Position numbers and translations under genes: made by a program
Source: Symbiodinium natans
Taxonomy: Eukaryota > Sar > Dinophyceae > Suessiales > Symbiodiniaceae
Assembly (NCBI GenBank): GCA_905221605.1
Contig: CAJNDS010000490.1
Location: 7,501 to 71,500 of the forward strand
Reading direction: 5' to 3'
DNA length: 64,000 nt
The notes under the pieces: generated by a model
Databases searched by the model: none
What the model was told of the DNA's origin: nothing
What the model saw: only the letters and a program-made list of their open reading frames with translations
Part shown: positions 19,867 to 31,500 of the stretch, piece after piece
Position numbering within the stretch: the first letter of the stretch is position 1
How the letters are laid out: each line of letters begins with the position of its first letter

Positions 19867-20207
19867 TTGTTTCTGTTTAGGGTAGCCAAGTGCCAAAGTG
19901 CAGCGAAGAGCTGAGAAGCATGACTGCCCGTTCGTGTGGAGGGCCTAAACCGCAGTTCTGTCCCGTTCGAACCTTCCCTAAACCGTAAACCATAGACCCT
20001 CAACCCTAAACGCCAAACCCTAAACCCAAAACCCTAAACCCAAAACCCCTTACTAGTCCATAAACCCTAAACTGCTTTGAGTACTTCTACTTCTACTCGC
20101 CCCCCCAAGTCCTCATAGTAGGTTATAAAGTAGGCTTACCATTGGGGTTGTAACCCTAAACCCTAAACCTTGAAATTGGGATTAAGTACCCACGAACCTA
20201 CCAGCAG

Positions 20208-20283
20208 ACAGCCCAGGTGAGGGGGAGCTGTCAGCTTGGAATGACAAGGAGCCGGCCCTTCTTCCACCCTCAGCCTCAATAAC
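20208..20283 (+). CDS. Exon candidate after a CTACTTGG-type right end
   Basis: Acceptor CCAGCAG lies at the end of a fragment resembling the right arm AAGTACCC...GAACCT of the CTACTTGG family. Frame reads ADSPGEGELSAWNDKEPALL. Confidence 0.35.
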
Positions 20284-20294
20284 CCTACTAAACC

Positions 20295-20443
20295 CTAAAC
20301 CCTAAACCCTAAACCCTAAACCCCAAACCCCAAACCCCAAACCCCAAACCCCAAACCCCAAACCCCAAACCCCAAACCCCAAACCCTAAACCCTAAACCC
20401 TAAACCCTAAACCCTAAACCCTAAACCCTAAACCCTAAACCTA
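20295..20443 (-). repeat. CCCTAAA/CCCCAAA array
   Basis: Three blocks: CCCTAAA, nine uniform CCCCAAA, then CCCTAAA again. Confidence 0.95.
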
Positions 20444-20566
20444 TCCAGACCACCCTAGACCCGTCAGAATCTAGAAGGTGGGAGCTTGTTGCTCTCTCCC
20501 TCTCTCTTTTTCCAGATATATATATATATATGTACATACATTTATTTTGTTATATATGGGGTGGGG

Positions 20567-20662
20567 TGTTACGAAATAAGGGGTCCCCAACATAGGTCCC
20601 CAAATAGGATTGCCTTATAATAAGGACCCCAATAAGCTACCCTTCAATTACGGAAAGTCGCA
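20567..20662. mobile_element. TTACGAAAATAGGGG-family element
   Basis: GTTACGAAATAAGGGGTCCCC at the left and GACCCCAATAAGCTACC...TTACGGAAA at the right. Confidence 0.5.
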
Positions 20663-20865
20663 TGTATGGTCTCTCCATATATAGAGGCCCTTAGGCCAAG
20701 CGCCCTAAACTTTGGGCACGTCGAGGCGTGGGGCGGTACGGAGGTGCCTGTGGTCTGAGGTTGAGGGCTTAGGGTTCAGGGTTTAGGGTCAGGGTTCAGG
20801 GTAGATCCTTACTTTGCGTGAGACCTGCTTGGTCGCTCAACAGACTGCGTTGCGCGGGAGAGCAA
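20620..20865 (+). repeat. Segmental duplication, copy 1
   Basis: About 240 bp repeated at 42420-42752 with roughly 95% identity by eye. The second copy has extra CCCTAAA-type sequence inserted. Confidence 0.85.
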
Positions 20866-20988
20866 TACAGGGTGGGGCCCCCTAGTTATAAGTAGAGTTA
20901 CAAGGGCCCTAAATTGGGTTATAAGGACCCTAAGTTAGGTCATAAGTCCCTGAACTACAGTTAGTATAGTAAGGGGGCCTACCCTGTA
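20866..20988 (-). mobile_element. MITE-1 copy c
   Basis: Reverse orientation. Left end TACAGGGTGGGGCCCCC; right end degraded by one base (GGGGGCCTACCCTGTA). It sits precisely at the edge of the segmental duplication. Confidence 0.85.
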
Positions 20989-21178
20989 TAGTATTTACAT
21001 ATGGCGGGGGGTTACGAAAATAAGGGGTCCCCAACATAGTTCCCCAAATAGGGTTCCCTTACCCTGAGGGTCCGGTTCCTCCTGTATAGTATTTACATAT
21101 GGCGGGGGGTTACGAAAATAAGGGGTCCCCAACATAGTTCCCCAAATAGGGTTCCCTTACCCTGAGGGTCCGGTTCCT
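20983..21178 (+). repeat. Two 98-bp tandem copies
   Basis: Unit begins CCTGTATAGTATTTACAT, that is with the last bases of MITE-1 copy c, and contains a truncated TTACGAAAATAGGGG element. Confidence 0.85.
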
Positions 21179-21655
21179 CCGTATTTGAGTACTTCTGGCC
21201 CGCGATCGTGCCCTGAACAAGTTGCGACCGCGTAGTGGATTATTGAGGAATCGGGGCTTCTAGATCTAAAGAGCTCATTTTGGGGTGATTTGAGACATGT
21301 TGCGAGTGGCTCAAAGCCCCAGAATTATGACCTTCGTGAACCCCCTCTAGATCTGCCTCTCCTACAGACGCCTTGCTGACAAGACAAAGACTGGTAACCA
21401 AAATCCCACAGACCTAGAAAAATCAAAGCACAATCCCTGTAAGCCACGACCTCGCCATGTCTTTCCCAACAGCCTGGCGATGGAGTCCCGGTGCCCCGAG
21501 CAGACTTTGTGCAAGTACATGCCAGCACCATAGCATCGAGCTGTTATGTTGTATCATTAGCACGGTGGCTGGAAAGTACTACCAGATTAATGATGCAGTG
21601 AAGGACAAGTGCATTCACCCATCCTTGCGATTAATTTGAAAAGCGCCTCAACATC

Positions 21656-21735
21656 TTACCCTTCAAGGGCTTTCGCAAGAAGCTGCAGGTAGACCCTGCA
21701 AAGTGTGGTCTTCTCAACTGTCCTCTTGTGGCACT
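21656..21735 (-). CDS. Gene A exon 24 (last)
   Basis: Reads KCHKRTVEKTTLCRVYLQLL, then AKALEG and TAA. Not part of any ORF over 60 codons; found by matching the family pattern. Confidence 0.5.
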
Positions 21736-24700
21736 TCGCAGCAATTCCTTTCTCAGGAGGTTGAAGGTCATCAAGCAAGTGTTCCAGACATTCCCCCAAT
21801 TAAAGCACAACCGAAAAGTACACAAATGCTATGGCGTTTTGCTATGGCACTGGCCATGGCGCCAACATGATCCTCCTGCATAAAGCAGTGATAACTCCTC
21901 GGGTTGATACCTGCAGGCACATGTGCAGGCTTCGAAGTGAGAAGTGTTGACAAGGGTCTTTCAAACTGTTGATACTACTTGAAAAAAAACTTGTTTACGA
22001 ATCAGGCACAGCAGCGGTCGCGAACGGCAAAGAATGCCAACTCTTGGAATCCCTTAGCTATTTTTGGTTTGTTGCGAAACCACTAGAATGTCAAGCAGAG
22101 CAAATTATAGGCTTCGGTCAGGTTTCATGGCATTTCGGCTTTACTGGCCACAGCAGCATATGCTGTGCCAAAGCCCTCCGGCCAAGGGTGTAGTAGGCTT
22201 CCAAGCATTGATCCTTTCGGAGTGCACTTATACGGGTGGGTCAAGGACACAGGGCACAATTGCGCACCCCAACATCCAATACACTAGAAAACCCAGGATC
22301 CCATTGAAAGCAAGGGGCGCAGCAAATCGATAGCAAGCATGCATCGTCTGTTGACAGGTACAGGCCACAGCGCTCCGTCTGGTTGAACCACTCCGCCAGG
22401 TACCACCTTCAGTGGGCATTTTGGGTTTGGGGTTTGGGGTTTGGGGTTTGGGGTTTGGGGTTGGGGTTTGGGGTTTGGGGTTTGGGGTTTGGGGTTTGGG
22501 GTTTGGGGGGGTTTGGGGTTTGGGGTTGGGGTTTGGGGTGGGGTTTGGGGGGTTTGGGGTTGGGGGTTTGGGGTTTGGGTTTGGTTGGGTTTGGGGTTGG
22601 GGGTTTGGGGTTTAGGGTTTGGGGGGGGGGGGGAGGGGCGCACCCTCATCGACTAATGTGTTTCAGGATGGAACAACTACATGATTCAAACTGTTATGAG
22701 GAATATTTGTCGGGGTACACAGCTCGGGCGACGAAGACAAAATCGTCCTCAGGACCATAGCTGCCAGCATTCAGCTTGCTCACACACAGGTTGGCCAGCC
22801 AGGCCAATACCACTCGCCCCTGCATACAACACCGTAGCCTAAACTCCTAAACCCCTTTGCCATGTTATCAACCTGAGCCCTGAAAGGCCCGAAAGAAAAA
22901 CAAACATCCTAAGCCCTAGAGCCAGGTTGCGTTGTAGGCTTTGCATTGAAGCTTCGGGAACTGGGCCTCCTCCGAAAGCCGAAGATGGGGCTGGCTGTGC
23001 CTAACCATTAGCACGATTATTGGGATAAATGTTGAATCTAGTAAGGTAATTATAGGTTTAGGGTTTATAAGGTTTAGGGTTCAGGGTTTAGGGGTTTAGG
23101 ATTAATTAGGGTTTAGGGTTCAGATCCCACCGGGAAAGGTTTCTGGCCATAAGAAGACAAGATTCGGAATTTTGTGCTGCTTCGTCCACGCACGAAACTC
23201 CAAGAAGGCCACCTTCAGCTGCTTGACCTCTTCATCTCCCTCCCATTGGCCCTCTGCTGCCACGAACCGCAGTGCCGAACCGGCAAGGTACTGCAGGAGC
23301 CCCTGATTCAGGGTGTGCATGGAGCACCAGCGGATGTAGACGGGATGGAAATTCCTAACTCCCAGAAGGGGACCTGATCACTCTGCACATGCCTTATAAT
23401 TATAACTTCTCAAAAAAAATCGCAACCGAGTTCTAAGTTGCAAAGAGCCACTCTCGTGATCCCCCGCGCGAGCGGCATATTGTACAAAGTTGTCCAAGTC
23501 CCGTCGAGGATACAATGCACCAGGCACCGTGGCATGCGACGTCTTCAAGCAATGGCAGTGATGACAAATTGATCCACTGGACCAGCCGGTCTTCATGGCA
23601 AACCACTCCTGCATCCATTCGTCGTCCATTTAAAAACACCCTAAGCCTTAAAGCCCCCCAACCCGAAATATGGTGTAAAAGCACATCCGAATTACTTAAG
23701 GGTTTAGGGTTAATTAGGGTTCAGGGTTTAGGGTTTAGGTTTTAGGGTTTAGGGTTTAGGCCCGTATACTTTATAACAAGCCTGTCGAACAAACCAACCC
23801 TACTAGGCCGCTTTGGTAAGTCCTGGGTCTGGGGCCAATATTATTAGGGGATTCGATCACGCCCCAAGAACCTTCCTAAGCAAAACTTCGTACTGGAGGT
23901 GGCCACAGCATGGGCAGCTGCAAGTGCTGTGCTCAGAACAAGTTCGGTTCTGTTCTGAGCACAGCACTTGCAGCTGCCCTATTTTGGGCGAGTGGGTGGA
24001 TGAGGCCAGGGCTGGTTGAAGTTGCAGGGTGTTGGGAGGGTTTCGGGTTTCGGGAGGGAGGATAAACCGAGCTTGAAGGTTCTCACCCTAAAAGCACCCA
24101 CTGTATCACGACAAACAGTCAACACCCCAGCCTTTTGCCATTTCCAATCACCTCTATATTCAGTTACTGCGCAGCGGATTGTCTTCGTAGCTCCACCGGG
24201 CATTGTCACCGACACACCCTCATCGAACAACTTGTTCAGCGAGGTCACCACCTTTTCTTCCATGAGATCATGATCGGTGTAGGAGGCATGACCACTCTAG
24301 GGAGGGAATTCTTGGAGCGTTTTACATGTTTGTAGGCATGAAAATATTGTTAACAGCGGAGAGGTGGCTGCTTGCAAATAGGCATTGAGTGTCTGTGGCC
24401 CCGCACTCCGGGCCTGATGATGCAGAGTGGGTGGGTTGGGTCCAGGGTACTTCATAGCATGTTTAAGAAAGGTTTTTGGTTCCTTTGCAACTTAAAACCC
24501 AACAGTCAGGCCTGTACGAAGACAGTAAGCGGCCAGCAGTATAGGAGAGCATGCTTTCGTCCTTCCAGCGCCCGCCCCATCGAAATAACCACCAGCTTGT
24601 CCCCATGATGCTCTGTAAACTCAGCATCATCCCCCCATAGGTAAAGCGGAACATGTTCAGAAGAAGCCCCATGGGTCGGGACTCCAACTTCTTGCAAATG

Positions 24701-27700
24701 CTCCCAATACTTGGCAGTAGCCTTTTCCTGAACTTGGTCGACTGGGAAAACGCCCTTCTCCACCAACCAAGGGATGAGCTGATCTGGGAGCAGAATAGGC
24801 ATTTGCCTTCAGGATCTCTAGCTCAAACTTGTTTTGAACTTTCTCTTTTGAAAATTGCTACTTATTCTCATGTGAATTCCACGGGGCTTTGTCACCAGGT
24901 TGTCCCGATCATCCTTCATAGGCACCTCCACTGATGTCAATGGTACCTCAAGTGACACATCATGGAGTCGATTCAGATATTTTTTGTTTGGGGGGGGGAA
25001 CTTACGAAGCAGCACAAACAAAAACAATAGATGTAGCATTATTGAGATGGATGCTGGGAAGACACCCCAAAGTGGTTTGCCCTGCGCATCATATCCCTTT
25101 GGGCATTGCTGGACCATTTGGTTGAGGTTTCCAAGAACTCAGCTGCAGGGCCGACCATAGAGACTCCATGATCCTCAAACTCCTGCACAACCCAAACCGT
25201 GTCTACACAATTCATTCGAATTAGCTAGCACATTGCATTGGAGATCGGTCCTGCCGAACAGCCGCCAGCATCTCCCGGGCACCAGCAAACGATGAATCCT
25301 TAAGCGTGAATCTACCCATGCACACTACATGTGCCCACACCGCTCTGGCACAGGTTTTGGCACTATCCTCCGGGCTATTGCAAGCAGGCAGCTCCTTTGC
25401 CCACAGTCTTCAGGATGTAGGTGTGAAGGGGTGTCGTGATGCTGCGAGGGGCGAGGCCTCCCAGATGATAAGTGCAGCTAAAGGGGTTGCAGGCTTCGAC
25501 GGCGCTACATGTAAGGAGGGGGAGGGATCATAGGGTTTAAGGCTTTATAAGGGTTAGTTTTTAAGGTTTTAGGGTTTGTAGGGTTTTGGGGGGAGGGGTT
25601 TTTTTGGCTTGTCGAAGAGCTCAACAGGGTTTCAATTTACCTCGTCCCATATTTTACGGATTCAGGGTACAACATCGAGTTTAGGGTTTAGGGCAGCCGG
25701 CTATTTTGACACCAGCTGCGACACATATGTAGCCACCCGATCACTGTAGCAGACATGTGCTACCTCCTCTGGGGTAGATAATCCACAGGCTTCAGTCAAG
25801 GTAAACCCTAAACCCTAATTAACCCTAGACCCTAAAGATTAAACCCTAACCCTAAACCCCAAACCCTAAACCCTAAACCCTATTTAAAGAGTAAACCCTA
25901 AACCCTAAACCCTAAACCCTAAACCCTAAACCCTAAACCCTAAACCCTAAACCCTAAACCCTATAAACCCTAAACCCTAAACCGTTGTTACGGGGTCTCA
26001 GGATTGATCGACTAGGGGGAAGGGGGGCTGATTAAGGGTGTACGGTGATGACAGAATTCCACCCCAATGGAGATCGATAGCAGTGCAGCGCTACATGTTC
26101 ACCACATCCTTCAAATCTCGTACCAAGTACGTAGGTCGATCACCAACCTGTCTGCCACCACCACGATAGCATGATTGGCACAAGGGCCTACATACTGATC
26201 TGATCATATGCTCAAACCAACCTGAGTGGCAGGCAGGAGTTTCAAGACTTCATAAAGCTCAAGATATCGCATTCGTAGCGACAAGGCTCGTGCACAATAA
26301 GCCAGGCCTATCTCAAATATATTGCACTAGTGATCATTGAGAATCCCTTGCTTGTGCCAAAATGAGCCCTTCGCACACAAAAGGTTCACGCTCGCTTCTT
26401 CGCGGGCTTCTTCGGCTTCGGCTCGGCCTTCACAGGGCAGAGGAGATCATGTGGACCCAGTAGTTCGAAGCCTAAACCTTAAACCCGAAACCTATAGCAC
26501 AAGCCCTAAACCCTAACTATCCTTAAACCCTACTTCGAACCATGAACAACCGTTTCGGGTTTCGGGTTTATAGGGTTTAAGGGTTTAAGGGTTTAAGGGT
26601 TAAAGGTTTAGGGATTATTGGGCGATTATTTGTATGGCCTGAAGTATTATAATCAAGTCCCAGTGGCGCAGGCTGACTTCGCGCCTTTCATGGCACTAGC
26701 ACAGGCAGAAAGAGCCCCCTCTGCCACACGCATAACTTCGTCGTAAGCAGCACGCTGCTCGTGGATGATGTCTGCCTCGGGGATCTTGAGCGCATGCCAT
26801 GCTTCCATCTTGCCACGGGCTTCCTCCAAGACTTGCATAGCATTCGTAAGCTCTTCCACATGGCCATTCCGGAGTCCCTCATTCCTCAGCCAGGTCCAGC
26901 ACACACGGATATTCAGAGCTGTCTAGATCCCGCGAGCGTCCCTTGAATGGTAATAATCAGACACGACACTAAAAACATCAAATCCTGAAGCCTAGGCTCA
27001 AAGTTTTGTTCACATTCACCTCACTCTTCAACACCCGGACTTCGGAGACCTTGTTGTTGAGGGCAGTGAGCTTGGAATTGGCCTGCTTGGTGAGGGTGGG
27101 CGCTTTGCTACCCTTCTTGTTGGCTGGCGGAGGGAGCGAATTGGGTCCAGGTGTGCTGGGGGCGGGTGGCTCTGCATTGGAGGAGCTGGCCCCACTGGTG
27201 CTGGCCATCATGTCGCGCTTTGCCAGGCCCCCCGGCTGGTTGAAGTACTTCCTATATAGGGCTGGATGCATAATGTAGGGTTCAGAGACACCGCCGTTAA
27301 ACTAACAGCCTGTTAGTATCAATTTGCTTTCAAATTGTACAAAAAGTGTTTTCATGGCAAGTCGATAACGCCAAAGCACATCAAGAGCTTGGTCCCCTCT
27401 CCATCCACATTGGCGTGGAGCTCATGCTTCGACTCTACCTTCTCCTCCTCCTCCGACTCATACGCCGTGCTGTCCCAAACCTTGAAAAGCTCATGCTCCT
27501 GAGATCACGAAGAATTGATGAACCCAGCTGCGCAACCCAACAGCCGGCATAGCCCCCCCCCCCCTGAGATAGAAACCCAACCCTTGTGTTGTAGAACAAT
27601 ATTCAAGTGAGGGTCCTCAGAATCCGGAAGGTCTGGGTGCGTGGACCACCATTCACCTCCCAGCTCCTTTTTCTTCTCTCTGATCGACTTAGCGAGTGGA

Positions 27701-28557
27701 ACGCCGAAGATTCCTTTCAATTCCTTGAAAGTCCTCAGGACGTGGCGGCCGCGGCGGCGCTCGGTCTTGCTCATGATGTGGTTCTGGACGAGGCTGCTAC
27801 GCCCCCAGTCCTGGCCGGACTGAAGCCAGTCCTCCAGCAGCCGCGACACAATGTGCCGATCTAAGTTGCCATTTAGGGTTTAGGTTTAGGGTTTAGGGTT
27901 TATAAGGGTTCAGGGTTGGAGGTTTAGGGTTTTCATTGCGGTCCATTGCCAGTTTGACTACCCACTTATTTCTGATCAAGATATAGACAAGTGACTGTAG
28001 CGCTTGTTCTTGGCTGCCTCCAGGACGACCGCAGGGCAATTCGCACCTCAGCAATAATCCCTTCCCCCGAATACTAAACCCCTCCCCCCCCCTAATTCTG
28101 AAATTCGCCTGGGCCCGAAAAATATTTCAAATTAGGGGCGGGGTCTAAATCCCAAAACCTGGACACGGGGGGAGTAATTATAGGGTTTGGGGCTTGGGGT
28201 TCAGGGTTCATTAGGGTTTGGCTTTAAGGTTTAAGCCCGAATTAAACCCTCTAAGCCCTGAGCCCTGAATCCTAATCCTCTCAGCCTTCAGCCTTAAAAC
28301 CCTAATGGCTCAACTCAAGGGCGAAGGCCCTGAACCCCTCCCCCCCTAATTCTGAAACAGGTTTAGTGTTGGGCTGGGTGCCGGCAGGGTCCGGGAAAAC
28401 TAATATTTAAAATTAGGGGGGGGGGGGTTTAGTACAAGGGGGAAGCGATTAGATGGTCTTCTACATGACGATACACTTGAACATGTTGCAGACATTTTGG
28501 GGGTATTCTTTAGTCTTCTTGCAAACACATTAAAAGAACTAGTGTATAATAGATATA

Positions 28558-28588
<31 letters not shown>

Positions 28589-31500
28589 AGATATAGATAT
28601 AGATATAGATATGCTGTTGGGAGGGGGGGGTGTACTTAGATGAATTGAAGACAACACATCTCAGTCATTCCAAGGTGCTCTCGAAGCTTCGATTAAAGCG
28701 CATTCGGGCATTGTGAGCTAGCCGCTTGTCTCGCTCATCATTTGTCTCCCACTTACCATCTGGCCTCTTGAACATCAGCACCCCATCGATCAGCACCCCC
28801 CCATCTTGCTCATCCTTTTCTGCCTGCATCTTGCTACAGACTTGGTTGGGGTTTGAACCCTAAACACTTTAAAGTACAATGTAGTTCTAATCTCGGCCAC
28901 ACCCTCGTAAGGGTCCACGTCCCATTTTGTACACTAGACTAGAATAACACAACACAGTCATAAGGCGGCCTCCAACTGCGTGGTGTCCTTGCGCACCAGT
29001 CCCTCCTTGGCCAAGGCCAGCTGCTGGGCCATAGCCGCCCCTGGAGTCACGATCTCCACGACAGGAGGCACCGCGGGGGCGGCCTCGCAGGGGTTTAGGG
29101 TTAAGCAAGATTTCATTCTGTATGTTTATGGGGTGTATAATCAAAACCTCGTAGGTGGGTTTCCAATGGTCCTGGGGCTTCACATCCATGGTTCCCCCAG
29201 TTCCCGCAGCGAGGGAGGTAATCTCCAAGTTCTGCATCTGTGCTTCGACCTCCCTCATCATCGCACTGAGCATCTCTTGAGGATCCTTGCGCTTGTTGTC
29301 CTCCTCCTCGAAGATCTGGGCCACGAAGTCCAAGGTGCTCTTGAGCTGAGCTTGCAACAAACCATCGTTTGTCTCAAGCCGCTTCCTGGCAGCCTCCACC
29401 CTTGTGTTGCCATCTGCTTGGATTTTGCCTTTCCACGCAGCCATGCTCTGCACAATGGCTGCACGATTCATTGCGGTGTTATTCTCAGGCGTCAGCACCT
29501 TCTTGATGCTCTCTGCCACTGCTACATCTGCTTGCTGGAGCCTTGTCTGCGCAGCCTCGGTCTGGTCAGACAGATCATGTTGGGATGCTCGCAGGGCGCT
29601 GAAGCAGTTGAACAAGCTTTGGCCATGGGTGGCCAACACGCTCAGATCGGCCTTGTTGGATATGGTGTAATCTTTCTTTGCCTTGTACCATTCCACCAGA
29701 ACATCAATCGCTGCATCCCAGAGCTCCGATGACCATTGCCCACCGGCCGTTGCTAGCAAGGCCCACAGCTGCTGTCTCAAGGATTCCATCTCCTCCTCGA
29801 TGTTCATCACAGCAGTGGCCTTTGCTGACCGATCAGCCAACCGATCAGCCTCCTCGAGGCAATCATCCAAGCTTTCCAGGGATGCTCTCCAACTCACAGT
29901 CGTTTTGCGATCGAAGTCCGAGCCTTTGGAGGGGTTTCATTCGAGGGACTGAACTCGAAACAACAGCCTTAAGGGTCTGGGGTCTAGGGTTTAGGGTCCT
30001 TATAACACCCCAAAACCCTAAACCCTAAACCATCACCAAGTCCAAAAACGGGAGAAAACCTGACCCTACTTGGTGGGTTTGGACAGCTACTTGGTTTCAG
30101 GGGTTTGCCCTTCCAGGCCTTTTTTAATGCGTCCACTCCCCCACCCCCAACCCCCCAACCCCCCCTAACCAACCCACCAACCACCCCCCCAACCAACCTA
30201 AAGCAACCCCCCAAGCCCCCCCAACCAACCACCAACCCCCAACCCCCCCAACGCCCCCAACCCCCAACCCCCCCCAACCCCCAACCCCCCCAACCCCCCA
30301 ACCCCCCAACCCCCCAACCCTCCAAACCCCCCAACCCCCCAACCCCCCAAACCCCCCAACCCAACCCCCCAACCCCCAACCCCTAAGGGTCTGGATTTGC
30401 TTAATTTCAGACCGTCAGATTGGGGGCTGTTTGCTTGTTATAACACACACCGACCCTGATCACTGTTTAAGAACCCAGAAGCTTGGCCCTGCACCCATTC
30501 GAAACCCTTCATTTGTGAATCCCCAACCCAAACCCTAAACCCTATACACCCTAAAGTATAGTCACGAAACCCTAAATCCTAAACCCTAGAGTCTAAACCC
30601 TGAACCCAAAACCCAAACTCTTTACAGTGCAACAATAAAAACGCCATCATGGAACCAGTCTGGGCAGGCTTGTAGATCGGCTCGCCTTCCCCGCCCTGAC
30701 TAGAGTGAGTGGAAAACACAGGTTCATTCCTGATCCTCATGATATACACATTTAAATAGTGGTGAGAGAAGCTCCCCCGCCCTAACCGACCTAGGCGTTT
30801 CTATAGTCGAATTATTAAGTCCAAATTCCAATAACATACCCCATACCAACTCGGGCCTGTGTCAGGGCTGCTGCATCCTCGAGAGCATCGATGAGGTTGC
30901 GCGGGCTGGGAACATTTTGCTTCTCGGGTGAAGGAGGCTTCTCGGGTCGACTAGCTGTGGGCACCGTGTCCTTACCATGGGGGGTCCTGGAAGCCATAAG
31001 CACATCTTCCTGCTCTTGCACGGGGGGTTCTGTTGCTGGCGGCACGTCCGTCTGGGCAGAGGGCTGTGCGACTGGTGGAAGAGAAGCCTGTGGTAGACCA
31101 GTCAGCTTTGACTCGTTCGTGCCTCCAACATTGGTGGGAGTCGGGGCCGGCGCTGCCACCCCCCCAACCACTGCTGGCACATCTGTCTCCTTTCCCTCTG
31201 TCTGCCCCCCAACCACTGCTGGCACATCTGTCTCCTTTCCCTTTGTCTCCCCCTCAGCCACTGCTGCCACATCTGTCTTGTTTCCCTCTGTCACCCCCCC
31301 AGCCACTGCCTCCACATCTGCCTTGCTTCCCGCCCCTGCCACATTTGACTCTTGCTCCCCAGCTTGTTTCAGGCGCTTGGGATAGGGACTCTTGCCTGGA
31401 GTTTCCTCTTCCACGAGATCACCTGCACCACCTGAATGTAGAATTCGATAGACGATTTCTTGTTTGTGAGAACTACTCGTATCTGTCGTATCTTCACAAA

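Noticed and set aside
6367-26329. Reassignment of TAG to an amino acid
   Set aside because: Two in-frame TAGs were seen, but TAG also ends ORFs at 3080 and 8103, so ordinary stop use with two decayed or spliced positions is simpler.
28980-29732. 250-codon plus-strand ORF
   Set aside because: It is the antisense shadow of the coiled-coil exon of gene A.
30105-30386. Pro/Thr/Asn and Gly/Trp ORFs, also at 31911-32434 and 22412-22656
   Set aside because: They lie in C-run, G-run or TTTGGGG arrays.
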